Shown here: one piece after another, positions 6,786 through 14,323 of the stretch
How positions within the stretch are numbered: the first letter of the stretch is position 1
Layout: each line of letters opens with the position of its first letter
Origin: Helicobacteraceae bacterium
GTDB lineage: Bacteria; Campylobacterota; Campylobacteria; Campylobacterales; Sulfurimonadaceae
Direction of reading: 5' to 3'
Assembly (NCBI GenBank): GCA_030596305.1
Contig: JAUVKK010000002.1
Coordinates: 1-16,586, forward strand
DNA length: 16,586 nt
Position numbers and translations under genes: made by a program
The notes under the pieces: generated by a model
Told to the model about the DNA's origin: nothing
Databases searched by the model: none
Seen by the model: only the letters and a program-made list of their open reading frames with translations

Positions 6786-7886
6786 ATGAATAGATTTTAC
6801 GCACTATCACACACCCCAATATCATTTCACTTTAGACAAAACCCTCGTGACTTTGTTGTTGACGAAGTACCTCTGTATGAATTCAGCGGTGAAGGCGAAC
6901 ACTTAGTTCTGCATATGCGCAAGAAGAACCTGGCTACCTGGGATGCGATAGGTATGATCGCTAATCATCTTGGTATCAATGCACGTGAGATCGGTTACGC
7001 TGGCCTTAAAGATAAAAACGCTCTGACAAAACAGTATATCTCTATCTTGAAAAAGCATGAAGAGAAACTGGAAAGTTTTAAACATGAAAACATCAAGTTT
7101 TTAGAGCGCACCTATCACAATAATAAAATACGCCTTGGGCACCTGAAAGGGAACCGTTTCTTTATTCGTCTAAAAAAGGTAAACCCAACAGCAGCAAAGA
7201 AACTTTCTGAAGCACTGAAGATGATCAAAAAAGAGGGAATGCCAAACTTCTTTGGTTATCAGCGCTTTGGTGCTGACGGTAATAATTATAAAGTAGGCGA
7301 GGCGATCTTAAAAGGGAAGCGCAAAGAGCGTAATGTAAAACTGAAACGTCTCTACATCAATGCCTTTCAGAGCCATATGTTCAACTTGTGGCTAAGCCGC
7401 CGTCTTGAGATCAACTCGCTTGTCTCCAGCTTTGAGCCGGCAGCACTTTGTGATGTGTTGAACATGCCTGAAGATGTCATTGCAGCACTTAAAGTGCAAG
7501 AACATCCGTTTAAAGTCTTTAAAGGCGATGTTCTTAAACATTATCCTCACGGTTCACCTTTTGAGTATGAAGGTGAAGAGCGTGATATAGAACGTCTAAA
7601 TGAGAAAGATGTTGTACCTACAGGGTTGCTTCTTGGAAAGCGCTCACGCCGCGCAAGCGGTCTTGCCGGTGAGATCGAAAAAGAGTATGACATGGACTAT
7701 AAGCAGGTTGATGGCGACCGCCGTTATGCATGGGTTTATCCTGAAGCTGTAGAATACGAGTACAAAGAGAACGAAGCATGGTTTGAAATGCACTTTACAT
7801 TGCCTAAAGGGTGTTATGCAACAGTGCTGATCGAAGAGCTGGCTAAACGTCCTCTGCAAGAAGAAGCAACAAAAAAGGATAAATAA
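6786..7886 (+). CDS. truD: tRNA pseudouridine(13) synthase
   Basis: TruD isomerises uridine 13 of tRNA-Glu to pseudouridine. The 366-residue protein has the hallmarks of the family: NPRDFVVDEVP (19-29), the catalytic segment GYAGLKDKNALTKQ (70-83) with D76 as nucleophile, and MPNFFGYQRFG, which contains the conserved NxFGxQRFG. These are followed by the LYINAFQSHMFN stretch. Length is typical. The ATG has AGGA seven bases upstream. It sits 45 bases after thiL and three bases before psd, so it is the middle gene of the operon. Confidence 0.95.
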   Translation: MNRFYALSHTPISFHFRQNPRDFVVDEVPLYEFSGEGEHLVLHMRKKNLATWDAIGMIANHLGINAREIGYAGLKDKNALTKQYISILKKHEEKLESFKHENIKFLERTYHNNKIRLGHLKGNRFFIRLKKVNPTAAKKLSEALKMIKKEGMPNFFGYQRFGADGNNYKVGEAILKGKRKERNVKLKRLYINAFQSHMFNLWLSRRLEINSLVSSFEPAALCDVLNMPEDVIAALKVQEHPFKVFKGDVLKHYPHGSPFEYEGEERDIERLNEKDVVPTGLLLGKRSRRASGLAGEIEKEYDMDYKQVDGDRRYAWVYPEAVEYEYKENEAWFEMHFTLPKGCYATVLIEELAKRPLQEEATKKDK

Positions 7887-7889
7887 ATT

Positions 7890-8708
7890 ATGCGACATCT
7901 AACAAGTCTGTTCTCACAAGGTTTTGGTAAGTTGGCAAATGCTCATTTCCCAAAAGCTATTCAAAACCTTATAAATAGCGGTTATGTCAACCTGATGGGG
8001 CTCGACATGAGCGAGTTCCGCGACCCTACGACATACGAGACACTCAATGCACTTTTTACTCGTAATCTTGAAATACCGAGAGAATTTTCAACAGATCCAA
8101 AAGACTTTATCTCTCCATGTGACTCATTAGTTACGGAGTGTGGACGACTTCATGAAGATATTGCTCTGCATATCAAGGGAATGTACTACAATATCAACGA
8201 CCTTTTAGGCGATGCGATTGATGATGCCAAGAAGACGAAGTTAATTGACGGAGACTTTATCAACTTCTATCTTTCGCCTAAAGATTATCATCGTTATCAT
8301 ATTCCATGCGACCTGAGCGTTAAAAAAGCAGTTCATATTCCGGGTAAACTCTATCCGGTCAATATGCGCTATCTAAACAAACAGCCCAATCTGTTTGTAG
8401 AGAATGAAAGAGTTGTTCTGGAATGTGAGAACAGTGATGGAAAACTTTTTTATATGGTACTTGTAGGTGCATTGAATGTTGGTGTGATGCAAGTTGAGTT
8501 TGAACCGGCTATTCAGACCAATGCAAGCAGTACTGAAGTAAGTGTCTATACATACGAAGAAGGTATTAACCTCTCTAAAAATGATGACTTTGGCTGTTTT
8601 GAGATGGGATCGACAATCGTCATCATCGCAGAACCGGAGTTCTTAGAGCTGGGCGTTGAACCAGGGGAAAAAGTATCTTACGCACAGTCAATTGCTAAGA
8701 TAAAATAA
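7890..8708 (+). CDS. psd: Phosphatidylserine decarboxylase proenzyme
   Basis: This 272-residue enzyme decarboxylates phosphatidylserine to phosphatidylethanolamine at the inner membrane. The autocatalytic triad of the family is visible: D78 in SPCDS, H137 in YHRYHIPCD, and S241 in EMGST. Self-cleavage is expected between G240 and S241, giving a short alpha chain with the pyruvoyl group. The motif here is MGST rather than the common LGST, a conservative change. It starts three bases after the truD stop, with AAGGA at the end of truD as ribosome site. The operon terminator follows about 85 bases later. Confidence 0.93.
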   Translation: MRHLTSLFSQGFGKLANAHFPKAIQNLINSGYVNLMGLDMSEFRDPTTYETLNALFTRNLEIPREFSTDPKDFISPCDSLVTECGRLHEDIALHIKGMYYNINDLLGDAIDDAKKTKLIDGDFINFYLSPKDYHRYHIPCDLSVKKAVHIPGKLYPVNMRYLNKQPNLFVENERVVLECENSDGKLFYMVLVGALNVGVMQVEFEPAIQTNASSTEVSVYTYEEGINLSKNDDFGCFEMGSTIVIIAEPEFLELGVEPGEKVSYAQSIAKIK

Positions 8709-8792
8709 GTCGGGGTGAGAGGACAGGATAGAATGCCTTGCCTTCATCAAGATCTATAACTGCTTTTTAACTCGAACAGATAGAAGGTATAA

Positions 8793-8824
8793 AGGTGATC
8801 ACTGTTTAAAGGTCACCTGTTTTT
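8793..8824 (+). terminator. Rho-independent terminator of thiL-truD-psd
   Basis: AGGTGATC (8793-8800) pairs with GGTCACCT (8811-8818) over 8 bp including one G-U pair, with a 10-base loop, followed by GTTTTT (8819-8824). The hairpin overlaps the stop codon (8813-8815) of the opposite-strand gene. On that strand the stem is followed by TTTAT, so it may serve both directions weakly. Confidence 0.75.
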
Positions 8825-9412
8825 AACTTCCATCTTAGCCATCAGTTTTCCGCCCTCTTCATAGATATCCATTTTGGTGTCGATAGGGAATTTCTGCTTT
8901 GACAGTTCATCCTGAATGGAGTGCAGTACAGCTGCAAAACGCTGAAACATTGGGACAACAACATAATCGATATGGTCTTGCTTGACATGAGCGGCAAGGC
9001 GCTGAACAGCACAGCTATACAGGGTGTCGTTCGTTGCATATTGTAGACGATAACTCTCCATCATACGAATGTTTTTGATCAAAGCTTCTCTTTCGGATTC
9101 TGAGATCGATTTGTTCTCTTTTGCCCGTTTTAACTCATCATCGATCAGCTTCTGCTCTGCTTTAACACCTTCTTGAACGGTCTCCTCGAGGCTACCGCAA
9201 AACTCTTTTAAACCGTCAACAATATCGCTGTCTTGAAGTCGACCGCTATCGACCGCATATTGGTAGGTCTTATCTTCAAAATACTCATGATCAAGCGCTT
9301 TCAAAAGTTGAACGGCGATATTAAGGTACGTATATCTGTCGTCATACTGTGAATCAAAGCTGATGCCTGTTTTAGAGATGAGCGGCTTTGGGCCTACATA
9401 TTTTATCTGCAT
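8813..9412 (-). CDS. Conserved-looking hypothetical protein
   Basis: This 199-residue protein matches no family with a known function that I recognise, though a similar N-terminus (MQIKYVGPKPLISKTGISFD) seems familiar from other Campylobacterota. It has no signal peptide and no membrane helix. It is rich in charged residues and appears mostly helical. Residues 75-120 form a highly charged E/K-rich helix that could be a coiled coil. The C-terminus (about 178-199) is likely a beta strand pair. It has its own promoter-like region at 9440-9469, with AAGG a few bases before the ATG. It is convergent with psd and shares its terminator. Reading-frame length, ribosome site and compositional likeness to neighbours support it as a real gene. 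Confidence 0.7.
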   Translation of the reverse strand: MQIKYVGPKPLISKTGISFDSQYDDRYTYLNIAVQLLKALDHEYFEDKTYQYAVDSGRLQDSDIVDGLKEFCGSLEETVQEGVKAEQKLIDDELKRAKENKSISESEREALIKNIRMMESYRLQYATNDTLYSCAVQRLAAHVKQDHIDYVVVPMFQRFAAVLHSIQDELSKQKFPIDTKMDIYEEGGKLMAKMEVKNR

Positions 9413-9439
9413 AAAAATACCTTGAAGTTAGTTGCAGTT

Positions 9440-9469
9440 ATTGTATCATAAGAGTATGTGATATGTGAA
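9440..9469 (-). promoter_or_regulatory. Probable promoter of the hypothetical gene
   Basis: On the minus strand TTCACA (9469-9464, one mismatch from TTGACA) is followed after 18 bases by TACAAT (9445-9440, one mismatch from TATAAT). Transcription would start near 9433, about 20 bases before the gene. Confidence 0.5.
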
Positions 9470-9565
9470 ACATATTGCGCTTCTTGGGTTGTTTTGTAGC
9501 GTTTATAAACAGTATATCAACTTTGATTTTATGATTTTATGCTACTCTGTTTTTGGTTGAAACCT

Positions 9566-9596
9566 TTGAACATGCTCTTAACTGTTAAAGTATAGA
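9566..9596 (+). promoter_or_regulatory. Weak promoter candidate for the signalling gene pair
   Basis: TTGAAC (9566-9571) and TATAGA (9591-9596) are separated by 19 bases, longer than ideal. The palindrome TTAACTGTTAA lies in the spacer and could be an operator. A start here gives a leader of about 170 bases. Other AT-rich -10-like boxes closer to the gene (for instance TATATT at 9717-9722) lack a partner. Confidence 0.28.
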
Positions 9597-9761
9597 AGTT
9601 TGTAAGAATATAGTAGTTTTTGTGTTTATCGGACAGGAGAGGATGTTTTACTGCCTCAGGCTCAGTGATGATCTATCTTGAACCAATAACTACAATAATT
9701 TCTGTTTATTACATTTTATATTCGAAACGACATCTGCTCCAAGGGTTCAATTATATTATCT

Positions 9762-9766
9762 AAGGA
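9762..9766 (+). promoter_or_regulatory. Ribosome binding site deciding a TTG start
   Basis: AAGGA lies seven bases before TTG (9774-9776). Starting there gives a complete signal peptide (positive N-terminus, then ILLTML). The first in-frame ATG, at residue 11, would cut off the charged N-region. Confidence 0.65.
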
Positions 9767-9773
9767 TATTGGT

Positions 9774-11522
9774 TTGAATAAAAGTCTAATTATTTTACTA
9801 ACAATGCTGATGAGTTCTTACTCAACTCTATCTTCTGCTCCACTGGGTACGCCTCCACAGTTGACACAAGAAACACAAAAGTCTGAAAAGCTCAGAGATG
9901 GACAAAGCATCGTCTTGGGTAAGTTTAAAAGCAGACAAGATGCAGATTTCCAGTTAAGCTCACTGCTTGACTTTGTAGACAGCAATTCTAAAATAGTCAA
10001 TCTGGAATTAGCCTACGGATTTGACTACGCAGTTAAGGTTGAGAATGGACTTTATGTTGTCAGTATTGAACCTTTTGTAAGCAATGAAGTCTTAAACGAT
10101 GTCTTAGAGAGTGTTAAAGTGCGTTATCCGAAGGCACATGCAGATGTATGTAAAGCGTGTGTAAGAGAGGAATTCCTTAAAGCCAAGGTCAAAGAAGCAG
10201 CAGAGCTGGAACAAGAATTGCTGGACAATGCAATTGCTTTGGAAGAGAGCAGTGGACATGTTAAGGTGCGTGTTGAAGAAGAAGCTGATACTAAAGAACC
10301 TGCTGCTGCAGAAAAAAATGTTAAAACAGAGGAGAGCGCTGCCGAGCTGCCTTTTAAAACAGAGTATATCTTTTACGGAGTAGGTGCACTTGCACTATTG
10401 ATCCTTATCTTTTTAGTATTGCGCAAACCGAAAAAAGCTTCAGATAAAGAGCTTAGAGAGATGTATGTCCAGGCTCAAGAACTTGAAAAGGAGATGGATG
10501 TTGATACAGAAAAAGAGAGTTCTCAAGAGGAAGAAAGTACGACTGTAAATACGTCTGTAGTACCTGATGAAGTAGTGATCGAAGAGAAAGAGGAGGTTAC
10601 TCCTGTCAAGGAGAGAGTCGTCTCAGCGAAGGCAGTAGCTGCACCGGAAGTAAAAGCTGCACCTGAAGCACCAGCAAAAGTTAAACCAGAACCGGTTGAA
10701 AAAGCGCAGCCAAGCGGTGAACCTAACCATAAATTGCGTGAACCAAATAGTGATGTCAGCAGTGTTACCAAGGAAAGTTTTAAAGAGTTTGAAGGTCTGC
10801 GTCTTCTTATCGCTGAAGACAACCTTATTAACCAAAAGGTGATCGTCGGTCTGCTTAAAGAGTCTGGGATCAACATTAAGATCGCCAATGACGGCCAAGA
10901 GTGTCTGGAGATACTGGAAGAAGATCCTAACTACCCTATTATTCTAATGGATGCACACATGCCGCGTATTGATGGGCTTGAGGCGACACGTCGTATCCGT
11001 GCAAATCCGGCGTATGGTCACATCACAGTTATGGCACTCAGTGGTGACACCGGTGCGGATGATATTCGAAAAATGCGTGAGTGCGGTATGGAAGAGCAGT
11101 TGGAAAAACCGCTTAAAATATTGGCGCTTTATCAGGCTCTGTACTGCTACTTCGATCCCAACAGTCTAGGCAGTCCTGAAGACACCCTGCCTGAGATCCA
11201 TCTGGATAACTCTCTTGGTATTGAGATGCTGGGCGGCGATGTTGAACTGTACCATGAGATACTCTCTGAGTTCCAGTCTCTTTATCATGACTCGGATGAG
11301 AAGATCGAACTGTGGATCAAACATGGAGACTTTGACAAAGCTAAAGCACTTCTTCTTGATGTTAAAGGTATCGGTGAGAGTATCGGTACGGCAGAACTGA
11401 CCCAGACATCAGAAGAGTTTAGAGAAGCCCTCATCGCAAATGAGACTAACAAGTACGCACAACTTTTAAAAGTCTACCGCTCGCAATTAAAATCTATCTT
11501 AGCAGACATCGCAGAGGTTTAA
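9774..11522 (+). CDS. Membrane-anchored SPOR-like / receiver / HPt-like signalling protein
   Basis: The protein has 582 residues and a TTG start. A signal peptide (1 to about 22, SSA before PLG) precedes a periplasmic domain at about 44-125. There the segments SIVLGKFKSRQDAD and GLYVVSIEPF have the two-strand pattern of SPOR domains, which in other proteins bind septal peptidoglycan. An acidic helical stretch, a membrane helix (about 197-217) and a long Glu/Val/Ala/Pro-rich cytoplasmic linker (220-335) follow. A full receiver domain (342-460) has acidic E348-D349, phospho-acceptor D393 in LMDAHMP, S423 and K445. The C-terminal domain (474-580) aligns with HPt domains, but the histidine position is D529 in LLDVKGIGESIG. 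It lies 31 bases before a related kinase-like gene, so the two are probably an operon. No DNA-binding or enzyme output domain is present. Confidence 0.8.
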   Translation: MNKSLIILLTMLMSSYSTLSSAPLGTPPQLTQETQKSEKLRDGQSIVLGKFKSRQDADFQLSSLLDFVDSNSKIVNLELAYGFDYAVKVENGLYVVSIEPFVSNEVLNDVLESVKVRYPKAHADVCKACVREEFLKAKVKEAAELEQELLDNAIALEESSGHVKVRVEEEADTKEPAAAEKNVKTEESAAELPFKTEYIFYGVGALALLILIFLVLRKPKKASDKELREMYVQAQELEKEMDVDTEKESSQEEESTTVNTSVVPDEVVIEEKEEVTPVKERVVSAKAVAAPEVKAAPEAPAKVKPEPVEKAQPSGEPNHKLREPNSDVSSVTKESFKEFEGLRLLIAEDNLINQKVIVGLLKESGINIKIANDGQECLEILEEDPNYPIILMDAHMPRIDGLEATRRIRANPAYGHITVMALSGDTGADDIRKMRECGMEEQLEKPLKILALYQALYCYFDPNSLGSPEDTLPEIHLDNSLGIEMLGGDVELYHEILSEFQSLYHDSDEKIELWIKHGDFDKAKALLLDVKGIGESIGTAELTQTSEEFREALIANETNKYAQLLKVYRSQLKSILADIAEV

Positions 11523-11553
11523 TCCTCTGTTTCTCTATACTCAGGCCAAATAT

Positions 11554-14193
11554 ATGAAATATCTTTTTTCTTTTCTTTTTTTAGCGCTATTATCACCGCT
11601 GTTTTCAGCAGATAATGCTATCCATAAAACTATTATTGTCGGAAGTTTTCTCATTCCTCAAGATGCCCTTGCTGAGAAAGAAGCGTTTGAAATATGGGCG
11701 ATGGGTGTTGATCGCATTGCGTCACTACAAGATACTCACGACTTCTACTTTGTGACCAGAAAGTCTGGACCTTACCAGGTCGTCGCTCTGGAACCTGTAG
11801 GCAATGAAGCTGTCACAAACGAACTCTTTGAGTTGATCAAGCCTGTCTATCATGACGCTTTCATCTCTAGAGTACGTTCGAACCTTCTTTTAGCTGCTTA
11901 TGCAAAAGGTGAAGTTCCCGACCAGGTGGCTCCATTACAAAGTATGAGTACAACTATGGCAACGAACCCTGACTCAAAGTCTGTAAGCGAACAGACCGTG
12001 CCTTTAACGTCTAAAAAACTTGCGCAAAACAGTGTCGTATCAGAAGTATCTGTTGTAAAAAAACAGAAAACGTCTACATCTCTGACAAACTACCTTTTTA
12101 TAGGGATAGCCTTTTTATTGATGCTTGTGGCCTACTTGTTACTTCGTCAACGAAAGTCGGCAATGCATGTAAAAGATATTGAAGACAAGATCATCTCCTT
12201 GAACAGTTCAAATGATGAGCTTAACAGTGAAAACCTAGAGTATAAAGATTCGATGGTAGAACAGGAAGGACTTATTGAAGAGATGTCCGGAAAGATGAAA
12301 TATCCGGCAAAAGACATACTGGGAAAAACTGACAAAATATTCGATACAGAATTAAGTGACAAACAGACTATTGAGCTGCGCAACATTCGTGATTCAGGCC
12401 AGGTTCTTTTTGAGATCGTTGACGACCTGCTTGACTTTATGAAGATCCGTTCCAATAAATTAGAGATCAATGTAAAACCGTTTGATATCAACGAGCTTCT
12501 TGATATTATCGTCCGTTCAGTGTTAAACCGTATCGAGAAAAAAGATGTTGAAGTGGTCTTTGACATTGAGAAGAGTGTGCCTCCGAGAATTATCGGTGAC
12601 CCTATTCGAATAGGTCAAGTGCTGACAAACCTGCTTGAGAATGGCATTAAGTTTACGAACTCGGGTGAAGTCAAACTGCATGTTAAGACGCTAAGTAAAA
12701 AAGAAGATGATATTCAGTTGATGTTTGAGGTGGTCGATACAGGGATAGGTATTCCTGAGTCTAAGCTCGATGACATATTCACACCTTTTTATCAGATACA
12801 TAATAATAACAGCGCAGGGCTGGGTCTCTCAATATCTAAAGCACTGGTGGAGCTGATGGGTGGGGAGATCCTGATATCGACAGAGCCTAACAAAGGATCT
12901 AACTTTACCTTTGTTCTTAAACTGCAGCAAGTCGATGTCAAAGAGAAACGTCACTACCGTATGCCTGATAATGCCTATAAAGTACGTCGTATACTGATCG
13001 TGGATTATCATGACAATGCAGCCAATACGATGAAAAAGCTTCTTGAATATTTTAACAATGAAGTTGATATCTATTCACAGTCTGAACTTGAGTCGATGGC
13101 TCCGGACTTAAGCAGTTATGATATGCTCTTCATCTCTGAAAAACTGCTCACGTTTGACTTGATCAAACAGATCGATCCTCTTAAAGCCAATAACGGAATT
13201 AAAGTGGTTGTTGTCGGCAGTATGCTTCATCAGACAAGTAACACAAATATCGTGAAAAAACTGGCAGATACCCGAATAATGAAGCCGGTCAATCAACAGC
13301 AGATTTTTGATCTCTTTGTTGACTTTTACGGTGATGAGTTAGAGTTGATACAACTGCCTGACGATGAGGACGAACAGTCAACATCAATGCCGCGTATTGT
13401 AATCGAACGTACGCAAAAACAAGACGTCACCAAAGATGACTTTATTGTGTTCAGCGGAGCCAGAATTCTAATGGCAGAAGACAACCTTATCAACCAGAAA
13501 GTGATCAGCAGTATCTTAAAAGAGAGCGGTATTAATATTGATATGGCAGAACACGGAAAGATCGCTATAGAGATGGCCGGGAGTATAGAGTATGATCTGA
13601 TCTTAATGGATGTCAATATGCCTGTTATGGATGGTCTTGAAGCCACAGAGCGTCTTAAAGCCTCATCAAAGACCGGACATATACCGGTTGTTGCTCTCAC
13701 AGGTAGTACCATGCCTGACGAGATCGTAAAGATGAAAGCATGCGGTATGGATGATCGTCTTGAAAAACCGATAAAAGTACAAGAACTTTTTTCAGTGTTC
13801 AGCAAGTACCTCAAGTTTCATCCAGTCGCAGAAGAAGCTTCTGCAGAGATCATTTCGGATAAGTTTTATCAAATGGAAGATGGTCTGGAACGTTGTGGAG
13901 GAGATGTAGAGCTTTATAGTGAGATCGTTGATGAATTTATAAAACTTTATAAAGATTCTGACAAGACCTTTCAAAAACTCTATAGAGAAAAAGATTCGCA
14001 GGCAATGAAAGAGATGAGTCTTGACATTAAGGGTGTCAGTGCCAATATTGGTGCTTATGCTTTAGCTGTTTCCGCTAAAAAGATCAATCAGTCCAGTCTC
14101 TCAAGTACGAGTATGCCCAAGTTTATAGAAAAGTATAACAAAACACTTCAAAAAACATTGGATCTATTGACATCGCAGCGAAAGAGTGCATAG
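11554..14193 (+). CDS. Hybrid histidine-kinase-like protein with SPOR-like sensor and no H-box histidine
   Basis: The protein has 879 residues. A signal peptide (1-19, LFSA) is followed by a SPOR-like periplasmic domain (about 24-105; TIIVGSF and YQVVALEPV), a low-complexity linker, a membrane helix (about 179-197) and a coiled coil (about 205-243). A HisKA-like dimerisation domain follows (about 240-305), whose H-box reads MSGKMKYPAKDILG against the usual MSHEIRTPLNxILG, so the phospho-accepting His is Gly246. The ATP-binding domain (about 345-458) looks complete: N-box NLLENGIKFT (N359, N363), DTGIGIP (395-401) and AGLGLS (421-426). A first receiver-like domain (478-590) has Ser528 where Asp is expected. 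A second (636-750) is intact, with E642-D643, D686, T716 and K738. The C-terminal HPt-like domain has D824 in LDIKGVSANIG. The ribosome site is weak (AGGCC). It is paralogous to the preceding gene. Confidence 0.82.
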   Translation: MKYLFSFLFLALLSPLFSADNAIHKTIIVGSFLIPQDALAEKEAFEIWAMGVDRIASLQDTHDFYFVTRKSGPYQVVALEPVGNEAVTNELFELIKPVYHDAFISRVRSNLLLAAYAKGEVPDQVAPLQSMSTTMATNPDSKSVSEQTVPLTSKKLAQNSVVSEVSVVKKQKTSTSLTNYLFIGIAFLLMLVAYLLLRQRKSAMHVKDIEDKIISLNSSNDELNSENLEYKDSMVEQEGLIEEMSGKMKYPAKDILGKTDKIFDTELSDKQTIELRNIRDSGQVLFEIVDDLLDFMKIRSNKLEINVKPFDINELLDIIVRSVLNRIEKKDVEVVFDIEKSVPPRIIGDPIRIGQVLTNLLENGIKFTNSGEVKLHVKTLSKKEDDIQLMFEVVDTGIGIPESKLDDIFTPFYQIHNNNSAGLGLSISKALVELMGGEILISTEPNKGSNFTFVLKLQQVDVKEKRHYRMPDNAYKVRRILIVDYHDNAANTMKKLLEYFNNEVDIYSQSELESMAPDLSSYDMLFISEKLLTFDLIKQIDPLKANNGIKVVVVGSMLHQTSNTNIVKKLADTRIMKPVNQQQIFDLFVDFYGDELELIQLPDDEDEQSTSMPRIVIERTQKQDVTKDDFIVFSGARILMAEDNLINQKVISSILKESGINIDMAEHGKIAIEMAGSIEYDLILMDVNMPVMDGLEATERLKASSKTGHIPVVALTGSTMPDEIVKMKACGMDDRLEKPIKVQELFSVFSKYLKFHPVAEEASAEIISDKFYQMEDGLERCGGDVELYSEIVDEFIKLYKDSDKTFQKLYREKDSQAMKEMSLDIKGVSANIGAYALAVSAKKINQSSLSSTSMPKFIEKYNKTLQKTLDLLTSQRKSA

Positions 14194-14196
14194 CTC

Positions 14197-14231
14197 CAAA
14201 TATTGCAGTAGTAAAAATGCACAAATATTGC
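14197..14231 (+). repeat. 10-base direct repeat CAAATATTGC
   Basis: CAAATATTGC occurs at 14197-14206 and again at 14222-14231, 25 bases apart, directly after the kinase-like gene and about 65-100 bases before the next promoter box. A pair of identical sites could be an operator for the downstream operon, or chance in AT-rich DNA. Confidence 0.35.
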
Positions 14232-14254
14232 TGTTAGTACATGTCTTTCTGCTT

Positions 14255-14282
14255 GAAATCCGGGTGGTTTCACATGCTTTTT
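14255..14282 (+). terminator. Weak terminator candidate after the kinase-like gene
   Basis: GAAATC and GGTTTC can pair over 6 bp with one T-G pair (14255-14271), followed six bases later by TTTTT (14278-14282). The stem is short and the T-run is displaced. Confidence 0.28.
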
Positions 14283-14295
14283 AGCTCTATTTTTT

Positions 14296-14301
14296 TATAA
14301 T
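14296..14301 (+). promoter_or_regulatory. -10 box of the S4-trpD-tsaE-lptB operon
   Basis: A perfect TATAAT box directly follows TATTTTTT, 22 bases before the ATG of the S4 gene. No TTGACA box is seen at the right distance; the T-rich upstream tract is typical of Campylobacterota promoters. The transcript would have a leader of only about 16 bases. Confidence 0.6.
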
Positions 14302-14323
14302 CTAAATTAAAAAGTACCTATAT

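Larger units (their letters stand above)
9413..9773. other. Intergenic region between divergent genes
   Basis: This 361-base AT-rich stretch holds the promoter of the minus-strand hypothetical gene and must hold that of the plus-strand signalling pair. Visible items are two tandem copies of GATTTTAT (9525-9540), the palindrome TTAACTGTTAA (9578-9588), a weak promoter candidate at 9566-9596, and a 12-codon open frame at 9643-9681 behind a strong GGACAGGAGAGG sequence. No RNA gene was recognised. Confidence 0.5.

Noticed and set aside
10523..10888. Open frame of 121 codons on the minus strand inside the receiver protein gene
   Set aside because: It is antisense to the linker and receiver region. 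Its Ser/Thr-rich content mirrors the Glu/Ala/Val-rich linker, so it is a composition artefact.
13326..13814. Open frame of 162 codons antisense to the kinase-like gene
   Set aside because: It overlaps the intact receiver domain completely and shows no ribosome site or recognisable motif.
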